Shown here: piece after piece, positions 42,117 to 51,152 of the stretch
Position numbering within the stretch: the first letter of the stretch is position 1
Layout: every line of letters begins with the position of its first letter
Origin: Streptomyces sp. NBC_01429
GTDB lineage: Bacteria; Actinomycetota; Actinomycetes; Streptomycetales; Streptomycetaceae
Direction of reading: 5' to 3'
DNA: 64,000 bases
Assembly (NCBI RefSeq): GCF_036231945.1
Contig: NZ_CP109599.1
Span: forward strand, 3,814,501 to 3,878,500
Program-made: the position numbers and the translations under genes
Notes under the pieces: generated by a model
Seen by the model: the letters and a program-made list of their open reading frames with translations, nothing else
Databases searched by the model: none
Told to the model about the DNA's origin: nothing

Positions 42117-43421
42117 TCAGAGCAGGCCGTGGCGCGGCGGTCGCGTCCCGGTCAGCGCGTACCGGCCGATGTGCCACGCCTTCCAGCGCACCGGGTCGTG
42201 CAGGGTGTGGGTGCGGGCGTCGCGCCAGTACCGGTGCAGGTTGAGCCCGTCCTGGGCCGCCCGCGTCCCCGCCACCTCGAACAGCGCGCTGCCCGTCTCC
42301 ACCGCCGTCCCGGCCGCGTGGACCTTGGCCGCCGCCACGGCGATCGACGCCTCGGCGGCCGTCGCGTCCGTCAGGTCGGCGCGGGCGGCGTCCACGGCGT
42401 CCGCCGCCGCGGCGAGCAGCGCGGCCGACGCCCGTACCTGTACGGCGAGTTCGCCGAAGCGCTGGACGAGCAGCGGGTCCTCGGCCGCCGTCCCGTAGCC
42501 CTCGCCCACCGCCTCGAACCACGGCCGGCTGCTGGTGCGGACGAACGCGGCGGCCTCCTCCAGCGCCCCCGACGCGATCCCCACGTCGATGGCCGCGTGC
42601 AGCAACTGCGCTACGGCGCCGTGCAGTTGCGGGCCCTCGAAGGTCAGATGGTGCGGTACGACCCGATCGGCGGCCACCGCCACCTCCGCGAGGCGCACCG
42701 TCCCGCTGGCCGTGGTGCGCTGCCCCATCCCGTCCCAGTCGTCCACGACGGTCACACCGGGCGCGTCCCTCCGTACGTACGCGACGTGGAGCGGACCGTC
42801 CACTCCCGCGCTCTCGACCGAACCCGACGCCGAACCGGGCGTCGAACCGGGCGTCGAATCCGACGCCGGGCCCACCGCCGGTCCCTCCCCCGTACCCACG
42901 CGCGCCAGCACCGGGATCCAGTCGGCGAACAGCGCGCCCGTCGCGTAGTGCTTCTCGCCGGTCAGCACATACGAACCGGCCGGCCCCGGGGTCAGCCGGG
43001 TCCGGATGTCCTGGACGTGCCTGGTGCCCTTCTCCGACTGCGCGTTGCCGAACCGCCGCCCCGCCAGCACCTCTCCGAGGAAGAACTTCCGCTGCTCCTC
43101 GGTGCCCTGACGGAGCAGCACGTTCACATAGACGAAGTGGCTCTGCGGGATCTGCGCCAGGCTCGGATCCGCCGCCGCCAGCAGCCGGAAGATCTCCGCG
43201 AGGGTACGGGCGGACACCTCGGCGCCGCCGTACGCGCGCGGCACCGAGACCGCGAGCAGCCCGGAGGCCGAGAGCCGGTCGACCTCGGCACGCGGCAGCG
43301 CACGCTCCGCGTCCCGCGCCGCAGCGCCGGCCCGGAACGCGACGGCCAGCCCGGCGGCGACGGCGAGGGCCTCGGCGTCGTCGGCGATCACATGCGCGCC
43401 CACGGCCTCCTGGTCGGCCAC
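42117..43421 (-). CDS. SfnB/DszC-like acyl-CoA dehydrogenase-type flavoprotein (second copy)
   Basis: About 434 residues from GTG 43421, one base after the stop of the SsuE-like gene, so translation is coupled. The acyl-CoA dehydrogenase fold is clear (PRAYGGAEVS, GNAQSEKGTRH, ADWIPVLARV, DDWDGMGQRTTASG, C-terminal LHRYWRDARTHTLHDP). The last motif is typical of the SfnB/DszC branch, which uses reduced FMN to oxygenate organosulfur compounds rather than dehydrogenate acyl-CoA. Residues about 188-210 form a G-S-T-P/A-S repeat insertion. Substrate is probably a sulfide, sulfone or related compound. Confidence 0.8.
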   Translation of the reverse strand: MADQEAVGAHVIADDAEALAVAAGLAVAFRAGAAARDAERALPRAEVDRLSASGLLAVSVPRAYGGAEVSARTLAEIFRLLAAADPSLAQIPQSHFVYVNVLLRQGTEEQRKFFLGEVLAGRRFGNAQSEKGTRHVQDIRTRLTPGPAGSYVLTGEKHYATGALFADWIPVLARVGTGEGPAVGPASDSTPGSTPGSASGSVESAGVDGPLHVAYVRRDAPGVTVVDDWDGMGQRTTASGTVRLAEVAVAADRVVPHHLTFEGPQLHGAVAQLLHAAIDVGIASGALEEAAAFVRTSSRPWFEAVGEGYGTAAEDPLLVQRFGELAVQVRASAALLAAAADAVDAARADLTDATAAEASIAVAAAKVHAAGTAVETGSALFEVAGTRAAQDGLNLHRYWRDARTHTLHDPVRWKAWHIGRYALTGTRPPRHGLL

Positions 43422-43422
43422 G

Positions 43423-44019
43423 TCAGGCCGCCACGGCGGACACACCGGCCGCGGTCGGCGCCGCCGCCGCTCGCGCGGGCGCGAGCCGCTCCGGCGCGAG
43501 CGCCAGCGAGAACTGGTCGACCACCCGGTCCAGCGCCTCCCGCGCCTCCGGATCGACCGCGACCGAGCCGTCCTCCCGTACGGAGATGTGCCGGTCCAGC
43601 ACGAACCAGCCCTGGACCACGTGCGCCGCGCCCATCGACGAGAGCACCGGCCGCAGCGCGTAGTCGATGGCCAGTACGTGCGCGGTGGACCCGCCGGTGG
43701 CGAGCGGCAGCACGGTCTTGCCCTCCAGCGCGTACTGCGGCAGCAGGTCCAGCAGGGACTTCAACAGCCCCGAGTAGGCGGCCTTGTAGACCGGCGTACC
43801 GATGACGACCGCGTCGGCCTCCTCGAACAGCCGCCGCGCCCCGACGATCGCGGGATGGCCGAAGTCGGCCCCGAGCAGGGCCTCGGCGGGCAGCGTACGG
43901 ACGTCGAGCGGGGTCACCCGGTGGCCCTGGGCCGTGAGCCGGCCGTCCAGGTGGCGGAGCAGCCGGGCCGTACGGGAGGTGGGGGACGGGCTGCCGGAGA
44001 CGGAAAGGATGGTGGCCAT
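43423..44019 (-). CDS. ssuE: NADPH-dependent FMN reductase (SsuE-like)
   Basis: 198 residues from ATG 44019. A flavodoxin-like fold is shown by ILSVSGSPSPTSRT (phosphate loop), IGTPVYKAAYSGLLKSLLDLLP and LPLATGGS, diagnostic of SsuE/MsuE reductases. It supplies reduced FMN to the two luciferase-like and two SfnB-like monooxygenases of the operon. The C-terminal 25 residues are Ala-rich. Confidence 0.9.
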   Translation of the reverse strand: MATILSVSGSPSPTSRTARLLRHLDGRLTAQGHRVTPLDVRTLPAEALLGADFGHPAIVGARRLFEEADAVVIGTPVYKAAYSGLLKSLLDLLPQYALEGKTVLPLATGGSTAHVLAIDYALRPVLSSMGAAHVVQGWFVLDRHISVREDGSVAVDPEAREALDRVVDQFSLALAPERLAPARAAAAPTAAGVSAVAA

Positions 44020-44083
44020 ACGGAGATCACCTCGGGTGACGGAAGATACGGATGGAAGGAAGGCCGGGGGGACCGGAGCCGAC

Positions 44084-44223
44084 CGGAGCCCCGAGCGCGG
44101 CCCGGGAGCCGGAGCCCCGAGCGCGGGCCGGGAGCCGGAGCCCGGAGCCGGAGCCCTGCGCCCCGAGCCCCGAGCGCGGCGCCACCGAGCCCCGAGCCCC
44201 GAGCCCCGAGCCCCGAGCGCGGA
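44084..44223. repeat. CCGAGC-rich degenerate repeat in operon spacer
   Basis: The spacer between the SsuE-like gene and the first SfnB-like gene is almost wholly built from GAGCCCCGAGCGCGG and GGAGCCGGAGCC units, ending in four GAGCCCC tandem copies. Confidence 0.7.
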
Positions 44224-44228
44224 ACCGG

Positions 44229-45446
44229 TCAGGAGTACCAGGTCGGTTCGGGCAGTTCCCCGGTCAGCACCGAGCGCCCCACCTCGCGCCGCTTGTACGC
44301 CACCGGATCGTGCAGCGTGTGCGTACGGACGTTGCGCCAGAACCGGTCGAGGCCCTCCGCCCTCGCCGTGGACCGCGCGCCGGTGACCTCGAAGATCCGG
44401 CCGGTGACCTCCAGCGCCACCTCCGTCGCGACGGCCTTCGCCGCCGCCACCCGTACCTCGAACGCGCCCCGGTCCTCCGCCGTGACCGCGTAGGGGTCCC
44501 CGTGCAGCCGCTGGCCCTCCTCGGCCACCCGGTCCGCCAGCGCCTCGGCCGCCCAGAGCTTGGCGGTGAGATCGCCGTACACGTCGATGACGTACGGCTC
44601 GTCCACCGCGCGCTCGTGGCCGCCGTGCAGCCAGGGACGGGTCTTGGTGGTGGTGTAGGTGGCGGCGGTCTCCAGCGCGCCCGCGGCTGTCCCGAGATAG
44701 AAGTTGATGAAGACGAGCTGGATGGTGGGGACGTTGAGGGTGTTGTAGATCCGGGGCCGGAACACCTTGTCCACGTACCCGGCGGCCGACGCCCACGGCA
44801 CCCGTACCCCGTCGATCGTCACCCCGCCGCTCTCGGTCAGGCGCTGGCCGATGTTGTCCCAGTCGTCGTGGAAGGCCAGGCCCTCGCTGTCGGAGGGGAC
44901 GATGGCGAAGACGTGGTGGTCGGTGCCCTCCAGGACGCCTTCCAGGACGGTGACGTCGGAGACCTTGCTCCCGGTGGAGAAGGTCTTGCGGCCGGTGAAG
45001 ACGAGGGTGTCGCCGTCCTCCCGTACGACCACGTCGCTGTCCCGGGGGTTGACCGCGCCGCCGAAGAACCAGCGGTGACGGGCGGCTTCCGCCTCGACGG
45101 CCTCCCACTGCTCACGGGTGCCGACGAGCCGGGCGGCCCAGTTCCACAGATAGTGGTAGCCCAGCAGCTGGCCGATCGATCCGTCGGCCTTGGCCACTTC
45201 GCGGACGACCCGGTACGCGGTCGTCCAGTCCTGGCCGCCGCCCCCGTGCGCGGCCGGTCCGAGCAGGGTGACGAGGCCGGCGTCCTTGAGCAACCTGACC
45301 TCGGCATAAGGGGTTTCGCCCGCCTTGTCGCGGGCGGCGGCGTCGGTGGCGAGGACGGCGGCCACCTCGGTGGCGCGGGCGATCCAGCCGGGGGCGTCGG
45401 TGGGGGTGGGGAGGGTGGTCCAGTCGGCGGTGGCGAGGGTGCTCAT
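44229..45446 (-). CDS. SfnB/DszC-like acyl-CoA dehydrogenase-type flavoprotein (first copy)
   Basis: 405 residues from ATG 45446. Acyl-CoA dehydrogenase fold with GGGGQDWTTAYRV, LGYHYLWNWAARL, HRWFFGGAVNPRD, FTGRKTFSTGS and WDNIGQRLTESG, ending in RFWRNVRTHTLHDPV. Close to DszC/SfnB flavin-dependent oxygenases. It is only distantly similar to the second copy at 42117, so the two probably have different substrates. It follows SfnG in the operon, as expected for dimethyl sulfone and sulfonate use. Confidence 0.85.
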   Translation of the reverse strand: MSTLATADWTTLPTPTDAPGWIARATEVAAVLATDAAARDKAGETPYAEVRLLKDAGLVTLLGPAAHGGGGQDWTTAYRVVREVAKADGSIGQLLGYHYLWNWAARLVGTREQWEAVEAEAARHRWFFGGAVNPRDSDVVVREDGDTLVFTGRKTFSTGSKVSDVTVLEGVLEGTDHHVFAIVPSDSEGLAFHDDWDNIGQRLTESGGVTIDGVRVPWASAAGYVDKVFRPRIYNTLNVPTIQLVFINFYLGTAAGALETAATYTTTKTRPWLHGGHERAVDEPYVIDVYGDLTAKLWAAEALADRVAEEGQRLHGDPYAVTAEDRGAFEVRVAAAKAVATEVALEVTGRIFEVTGARSTARAEGLDRFWRNVRTHTLHDPVAYKRREVGRSVLTGELPEPTWYS

Positions 45447-45466
45447 GCGGGCGGGTCTCCTCGAAG

Positions 45467-45553
45467 TGTGACGGGTGACGGGTGACATGTGACGGGTGAC
45501 GTGTGACGTGTGACGGGTGACGGGTGACGGGTGACGTATGACGTATGACGTAC
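45467..45553. repeat. TGACGGG heptamer microsatellite
   Basis: About twelve tandem heptamers (TGACGGG with TGACGTG/TGACGTA variants) lie between the SfnG stop and the first SfnB-like start. The unit is not a multiple of three, but the tract is outside the coding frames, so slippage would alter spacing or mRNA structure rather than reading frame. Confidence 0.85.
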
Positions 45554-45575
45554 GGCGGGAACGTTGGGTACGGCG

Positions 45576-46748
45576 TCAGGCGCTCAAAGCCACCGGCCCG
45601 GCCTCCGGTTCGCTCTCCGGGCCGTACTCCGGTTCGCTCTCCGGCAGCTCAGCCTCCAGCTCGCGCACCAGCGGCAGCACCCGCTTGCCGAAGTACTCGA
45701 CCTCCTCCAGGTAGTGCAGGAAGCCGAGCAGCAGCAGATCCACCCCGCGCCGCTTGTACGCGACGATGCGCTCGGCGATCTGTTCCGGCGTACCGATCAG
45801 GCCGGTCCTGAAGCCGTCGTTGTACTGGACGAGGTCCTCGAACGACGAGTCCTGCCACATCCCCTTGCCGTCGGCCGCCGACCGCCCCGCCTGCTTCACC
45901 GCAGCGCCGAAGCCGTGCACCGCCTCGGTGTCCGCCTTCGCGACGATCTCCCGCAGCACCTCGCGCGCCTCCGCCTCGGTGTCCCGGGCGATGAGGAAGC
46001 CGTTGAGCCCGAACTTCACCCGGCGGCCCGCCTCGGCCGCCGACGCCCGTACGTCCCGGATCTGCTCGGTGACCCCGTCGAAGTCCTTGCCGTTGGAGAA
46101 GTACCAGTCGGAGACCCGGCCGGCCATGGCGCGGGCGGCCGTCGAGTTGCCGCCCTGGAAGATCTCCGGGTGCGGACGCTCGGGGGTGTTGAGCGGCTTG
46201 GGCTTCAGCGAGAAGTCCCTGATCCGGTAGAAGTCCCCGGCCAGTTCGGCGTGGTCCTCGGTCCACACCGCGCGCAGCGCGCGGATGAACTCCTCCGAGC
46301 GCCGGTAGCGCTCGTCGTGCTCCAGCCAGGGTTCCCCGAGCGCGGTGAACTCGTCCTTGAACCAGCCGCTGACCACGTTCACCGCGAACCGCCCGTGGGA
46401 CAGCTGGTCGGCGGTGGCGCCCAGCTTGGCGAGCACGCCCGGGTGCCAGAGCCCGGGGTGGACGGCGGCGATGACCTTGAGCCGCTCGGTGGCGAGCAGC
46501 AGGGCGAGGCTGAAGCTGGTCGACTCGTGCTGGTACTCGGCGCCGTAACTGGCCATGTAGCGCACCTGGCTCAGGGCGTAGTCGAAGCCGTTGTTCTCGG
46601 CGAGCACGGCCAGCTCGCGGTTGTAGTCGTATCCCCAGTCGGTGCGCTGTTCGATCTTGCTGGTGACAAGACCGCCACTGACATTGGGCACCCAATAGGC
46701 GAAGCGAAGTGGTTCGGCGGCTGCGGCGGCAGCGGGCGGAAGGGACAT
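45576..46748 (-). CDS. sfnG: FMNH2-dependent dimethyl sulfone monooxygenase (SfnG-like)
   Basis: 390 residues from ATG 46748 (GGGAG seven bases upstream). Luciferase-like TIM barrel with the SfnG-type start LRFAYWVPNVSGGLVTSK, then IEQRTDWGYDYNREL, VHPGLWHPGV, NVVSGWFKDEF and FQGGNSTAAR. SfnG oxidises dimethyl sulfone to methanesulfinate with reduced FMN. First gene of the leftward organosulfur operon, divergent from a LysR regulator that probably activates it under sulfate limitation. The C-terminus carries a short P-E-S repeat (ESEPEYGPESEPE). Confidence 0.85.
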   Translation of the reverse strand: MSLPPAAAAAAEPLRFAYWVPNVSGGLVTSKIEQRTDWGYDYNRELAVLAENNGFDYALSQVRYMASYGAEYQHESTSFSLALLLATERLKVIAAVHPGLWHPGVLAKLGATADQLSHGRFAVNVVSGWFKDEFTALGEPWLEHDERYRRSEEFIRALRAVWTEDHAELAGDFYRIRDFSLKPKPLNTPERPHPEIFQGGNSTAARAMAGRVSDWYFSNGKDFDGVTEQIRDVRASAAEAGRRVKFGLNGFLIARDTEAEAREVLREIVAKADTEAVHGFGAAVKQAGRSAADGKGMWQDSSFEDLVQYNDGFRTGLIGTPEQIAERIVAYKRRGVDLLLLGFLHYLEEVEYFGKRVLPLVRELEAELPESEPEYGPESEPEAGPVALSA

Positions 46749-47341
46749 CGGGAACTCCCGGCGTACGAAAGCGGGCAGGGGAAACGGACCCGGCGGTCCG
46801 GGGCACGGCAAAGACCGCGGAAGACCACGGAAGGCCGCGAAAGACCGCGGAAGACCACGGGCGGCAATCGGGAAACGTGAACAATTCGTTAAATCGGCGG
46901 CGCGCACCGGTCGCGGAGCGGGAGATCCATTACGGCAGTCCCCGGACGCGAAAGGAGGCGGGAAAGATCCCCGCGAACGGCCCGGACGGAGAAGGCCGGT
47001 GCGACAGCGTGCGCGCTGCTCAGCCCGTACGCCGACACAGGGCGCTGGAGACACGGACAAGGTCGACGTGACGCCGCCGGGTGAGTTCCCGAAGATCGTT
47101 CATCGGATCCCGCATCGCCGCGCCACCACCTTTCCGGCTATTCGACAGCTCCATGAACCATGAGCGTACCCCCGGGCACACTCACGGTCGATTCGGTATA
47201 TACGACCCGGTGATAGGGTTTCCCTTTCACCCGGAAACCAGGTACGGCCCGAGGGCGAACCCGAAGAGCGGGACCGAGACCCTAAGCCCAAAGCCCAAAG
47301 GGCGAGGCCGAAAAGGGCGAGGCGGAAAGGCGATCACGCGC
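46749..47341. promoter_or_regulatory. Divergent control region between sfnG and LysR gene
   Basis: 593 bases without a convincing gene. Near 46879 there is an AT-rich patch (CAATTCGTTAAAT) that could hold the sfnG promoter, and near 47193 another (TCGGTATATACGA) that could serve the LysR gene. Tandem GACCGCGGAAGACCACGG units occupy 46812-46862. LysR boxes (T-N11-A) cannot be assigned uniquely. Confidence 0.4.
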
Positions 47342-48457
47342 ATGCGAATAGAGCAGCTCGAATACATCGCGGCCGTGACCAGGCTCGGGTCCCTGCGCCG
47401 CGCCGCCGAGGCGCTTCATGTGTCCCAGCCCGCGCTGAGCGAGACCGTCCGCAATCTGGAGCGCGAGCTCGGCGTGGACATCCTGGACCGGCGCCGCTCC
47501 GGGGCCAGGATCAGCGCCGCCGGGCGCGAACTGCTGCCGCACATCATCGGCGTACTCGACGCCGTCGACACCCTGCGCAAGGCGGCCGACGACCAGCACC
47601 GCACCACCCGCATGATCCGGCTGGGGACGGTCAACGCGGCGACGGTGCCCCTGCTCGTACCGACCATCCAGGCGTTCCGCTCCGCCCACCCGGAGACCCA
47701 GGTCGAGGTGACCGGCGCCCAACAGGCCGACATCCACCGGTCGTTGCTGGAGGGCGGGCTCGATCTGGGGCTGGTCAACTATCTCCAGGGCGACGACAAG
47801 CCGCCCGGCTTCCACACCACCGAACTCCTGCGGGGCCGCCCGGTGGTGTGCGTACGCTCCGACAGCCGCCTCGCGGCGCTGCGTACGGTCACGGTCGCCG
47901 ACCTGCTGGGCGAGCCGCTCATCGTGATGCGCTCCGGATACGTCATGCACCGCTATGTGCACCGCCTCCTGGAGGGCCGCAGCCCGACCTTCTCGTACTC
48001 CACGGACGGCGCGGAGATGGGCAAGCTGATGGTCGCGGAGGGGCTGGGCGCCACGGTCCTGCCCGACTTCAGCGTCAGCGGCGACCCCCTGGAGCGCTCC
48101 GGCATGATCACCAGCCGGCCGCTGGCGGGCGACACCCCGGCCGTCCTGATGGTGATCCAGCACCCGCTCTCCACCACGATGACCCAGGCCGCCCGGGACC
48201 TCCACGCGATGTTCGTCCGCAGCGCGGAGACCTACGTACGCGAGGCTGCCGCGCGCGCGGCGGCGCAGTCGGCCGACCGGCTCTGCGAGTCAGCCGCCCG
48301 GCCCACCGACCGGCCCACCGATCTGCCCGCCAACCGGCCCACCAACCCGCCCACCGAGTGTCCACCAACCACGGCTCCGTACGGGTCCCGGCCGACCCCA
48401 AGCGCATCGTCGTCCTCAACTTCCCCGGGGCCTGCGCGCTGCTCGACCTCGGCCTGA
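47342..48457 (+). CDS. LysR-family transcriptional regulator
   Basis: 371 residues from ATG 47342. The N-terminal HTH (MRIEQLEYIAAVTRLGSL, AAEALHVSQPALSE) and the periplasmic-binding-like effector domain (about 90-295; IRLGTVNAATVPLLVP, LVNYLQGDD, GLGATVLPDFS) are complete. The usual family length is about 300; the last 60-70 residues (PTDRPTDLPANRP repeats) run out of frame across the start of the neighbouring remnant, so the natural stop has been lost. It probably controls the divergent organosulfur operon, as Cbl/CysB-type regulators do. Confidence 0.85.
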   Translation: MRIEQLEYIAAVTRLGSLRRAAEALHVSQPALSETVRNLERELGVDILDRRRSGARISAAGRELLPHIIGVLDAVDTLRKAADDQHRTTRMIRLGTVNAATVPLLVPTIQAFRSAHPETQVEVTGAQQADIHRSLLEGGLDLGLVNYLQGDDKPPGFHTTELLRGRPVVCVRSDSRLAALRTVTVADLLGEPLIVMRSGYVMHRYVHRLLEGRSPTFSYSTDGAEMGKLMVAEGLGATVLPDFSVSGDPLERSGMITSRPLAGDTPAVLMVIQHPLSTTMTQAARDLHAMFVRSAETYVREAAARAAAQSADRLCESAARPTDRPTDLPANRPTNPPTECPPTTAPYGSRPTPSASSSSTSPGPARCSTSA

Positions 48458-48894
48458 CCTATGTCGGCGGGCCCGGTTACATGCCCGACTCCGCCGCCTA
48501 CACCAAGGCCAGGGCGGCAGCCCCGACAGCGGTCGACGGCGCCGACACGAACTGGCAGCTCTACGGGGCGTCCTCGTCCCACGGCAAGGTGCTCATCGAC
48601 GCCGGGGCCCGCCTCCACGCCGGGGCCCGCCTCCACGCCGGGGCCCGGCAGTCCAAGGGCTTCGTCGACTACTCGTACGAGCGGATGACGGACGTGCTGG
48701 ACGGCGCCGACGTCCTGGTCGCGTCCACCCAGGCCATGCCCTCGCTCCGGGCCCAGCGGATCTTCGGGCGGCTCCCGGCGGTGAAGCCGGACCGGATCTT
48801 CAGCTCCGCCCTGTTCTTCCCGGCCGGCTACGGCATCGCGCTCGCGCTGCTCGACGACGTGGAGAGGATGTGCCGCAAGCTCACGGCGAGCTGA
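48358..48894 (+). pseudogene. Iron-siderophore ABC substrate-binding protein remnant
   Basis: The frame from GTG 48358 starts mid-gene at STNHGSVRVPADPKRIVVLN, the beginning of the mature FecB-like domain, but has no lipoprotein signal. A 3x 18-bp repeat (GCCGGGGCCCGCCTCCAC, 48600-48650) sits where the middle of the protein should be. After it the C-terminal part resumes (DGADVLVASTQAMPS, YGIALALLDDVERM). Roughly 150 residues appear deleted. It overlaps the extended LysR frame. Confidence 0.65.
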
Positions 48895-51019
48895 CGGCCC
48901 GTCCCGGCGCCGACCGGCCCAGCGGCACGACGACCGCCGCGTAGAAGCGGTCCACCACATCGTCCACGCTGCGGATGAAGCCCGTCTCCGCGTTCCCCCG
49001 GGTGCTGCCCATGCCCTTGAAGAGGGACAGCCGGAAGCCGCTGATCTCGCCGTCGCCCCTGGGCAGCAGATCCGCGGGCTCCGGGCGCAGCCGCTCCAGA
49101 GTGCCGCGCGGCCCGTCGCCCTCCCCCACCAGCAGGGTCTGGACGTGCAGATCGGCCGGGGCGTCGGCGAGCTGCCTGATCAGCCGCTTCGCCCAGGACA
49201 AGGGATAGCCCTGCTCGGGCGCCGGGATCTCCACCGACGTACGGAGCTTGCCGGTCCGCAGGTCGGCGCTGATCGCCAGAATGCCCTGCGTGCCCGGCGT
49301 GCCCTCGATGCGCAGCTCGGCGTCGAGCCGCCCCTCGCGGCAGAGCACGTCGGCCTGCGCCTCGCGGCGGGCCCGGGAGTCGGCGCTGCGTCTGACCCGC
49401 TGCACGGGCAGCACCTTCTGCCCCAGCTCACCGCCCAGCCGCAGACACACCTGCCGGACGAGGCGCTCCCAGCTCTCCACGACCTCGACGGCGCGGGCGT
49501 CCCCCTGGCAGAGGGTCTCCTCGTCGATGCCCTTGCGGACGGGAACCCAGGCGGGGCCCATGTTCTGGAAGCCGTGGCAGCCGGAGTTCTCGTGCTGGAG
49601 GTAGTGCAGCAGCTCCTGGAGCAGCCACGCGTGCGCCGCGTTCCCGACGCCCTCGTGGCGGATGAGCAACTGCGCCTGGTGCGCCACCTCGGCCCAGGAC
49701 AGATGCCGCAGGACCACCTTGTGCTTGCGCCGTCCGTCCACCTTGACGTCGACCAGCGGAGTGCCTTCGAGGGCGACGTCGTTGCCCAGGGTGATGACCG
49801 CTTCGTAACCGCGCCTGGCCGCTATGTCCATGTAGTCCTGGACCTGCTGCTCCTTGAACGCGTTGCCGTTCGTCTTCGTCTCCACGAGAGCGGTCCACAG
49901 CTTGCCCGCCCGCTCCACCCGGATCACGCCGTCCGGGCGCTTGCGCACCTCGCCGTGCGGCAGCGAGACCTCGGTGAACGTCTCCATCCGGCCGGCCGGC
50001 GCCCCGAATCCGGCCATGAGCCGCCGCCCGAACTCGGGGACCTGCGCCATCACCGACAGCAGGACGGAGGTAGCCCGCGTCTCGCGCTCGCGGTCGCTCT
50101 TGAGCGAGGGCACCGGGAAGAGCCTGGCCTGCCGCCAGGTGTCGTTGTCGGCGAGGGACTTCTTGGCGACCTTGGGCAGGGTCACCTTCTTCCTGACGGT
50201 ACGGGGGCGACGCACCGTCGGCGGGGCCTGCTCCGGCGCGGCGCCCGCCTTCGCGACCGGCTCCCGCGTGGCCTGCGCGGGAATGGTCGCGGCCACCGCC
50301 GCCGCGACGGGGGCGGAGTCAGGGGCGGAGGGCCCGGTTCCCGGCTCCGGGCCCGTTCCCGTTCCCGGACCCGTCGCCGTCCCCGCCGTCCCCGCCGTCC
50401 CCGCAGTCCCCGCCGACTCTGCCGTCCCCGCCGCCGCCGACTCTGCCGCCGCCTCCTCGTCCTCTTCCTCCGCCGCGTCGTCCACATTGATGCCGAAGTC
50501 CGTGGCCAGTCCGGCGAGTCCGGTCTCGTACCCCTGTCCGATCGCCCGGAACTTCCACTCGTTGTTCCGCCGGTAGAACTCGCCGAAGACGAAGGCGCTC
50601 TCGGCCCCCGCGTCATCGATGGAGAACCCGAGCAGGTCCTCGCCCACGCCGTCGCAGACGGTCAGCCGCAGGCCGTTGAGATCGCCGAACCGCTCGCCCT
50701 CGTCACGGCTGGCCGCGACGATGATCTGCGCCACGTCCGGGGCCACCGCCGCCAGATCCAGGCTGATCCGGTCCTCGCTGCCGCTGTCCGTCGGCGTCTT
50801 GCCCAGGAGCTGCACACTGCCGTCGTCGGCGGTCGGGTTGTTGTAGAAGAAGAAGTCGGCGTCGCCGCGCACCTTCCCGTTCTCGTCGAGGAGCAGTACG
50901 GAGACATCGGCGTCCCCGTCGCCCGTCTCGCTGCTCCAGCCCAGCCCCACGCGCACCGAAGCGGCGTTCTCGCTCAGGGCCGTGAGCCCGACATTGGCAC
51001 CCTTGGTCATCTCGCGCAT
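48881..51019 (-). CDS. TerD-domain protein fused to a PD-(D/E)XK-like nuclease domain
   Basis: About 712 residues from ATG 51019 (GGGGGG eight bases upstream). Residues 1-175 are a TerD domain (KGANVGLTALSE, VGLGWSSETG, DADVSVLLLDENGKV, FFFYNNP, the Ca-binding DSGSEDRISLDL). A low-complexity G-T-A/E-S-A linker (about 180-260) follows. Residues about 330-430 contain FTEVSLPHGEVRKRPDGVI and ALVETKTNGNAF, an E...D...E-x-K arrangement typical of PD-(D/E)XK nucleases. The remaining 280 residues are unassigned. Ter proteins are linked to tellurite, phage and membrane stress. A 7-bp inverted repeat (51088-51094 with 51101-51107) lies in the promoter region. Confidence 0.7.
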   Translation of the reverse strand: MREMTKGANVGLTALSENAASVRVGLGWSSETGDGDADVSVLLLDENGKVRGDADFFFYNNPTADDGSVQLLGKTPTDSGSEDRISLDLAAVAPDVAQIIVAASRDEGERFGDLNGLRLTVCDGVGEDLLGFSIDDAGAESAFVFGEFYRRNNEWKFRAIGQGYETGLAGLATDFGINVDDAAEEEDEEAAAESAAAGTAESAGTAGTAGTAGTATGPGTGTGPEPGTGPSAPDSAPVAAAVAATIPAQATREPVAKAGAAPEQAPPTVRRPRTVRKKVTLPKVAKKSLADNDTWRQARLFPVPSLKSDRERETRATSVLLSVMAQVPEFGRRLMAGFGAPAGRMETFTEVSLPHGEVRKRPDGVIRVERAGKLWTALVETKTNGNAFKEQQVQDYMDIAARRGYEAVITLGNDVALEGTPLVDVKVDGRRKHKVVLRHLSWAEVAHQAQLLIRHEGVGNAAHAWLLQELLHYLQHENSGCHGFQNMGPAWVPVRKGIDEETLCQGDARAVEVVESWERLVRQVCLRLGGELGQKVLPVQRVRRSADSRARREAQADVLCREGRLDAELRIEGTPGTQGILAISADLRTGKLRTSVEIPAPEQGYPLSWAKRLIRQLADAPADLHVQTLLVGEGDGPRGTLERLRPEPADLLPRGDGEISGFRLSLFKGMGSTRGNAETGFIRSVDDVVDRFYAAVVVPLGRSAPGRAVSSP

Positions 51020-51152
51020 GCTGAATACCCCCCAAGCACGCGGGCCGCGCGTCCCCACGGGCGGCCCGCACCAACACATCTGGTGACACACCGCACACAA
51101 GCGGTGTCAGAAGTGAACCCTAGAGGAACGAACCCCGGCGCGCCCCCCTCCG

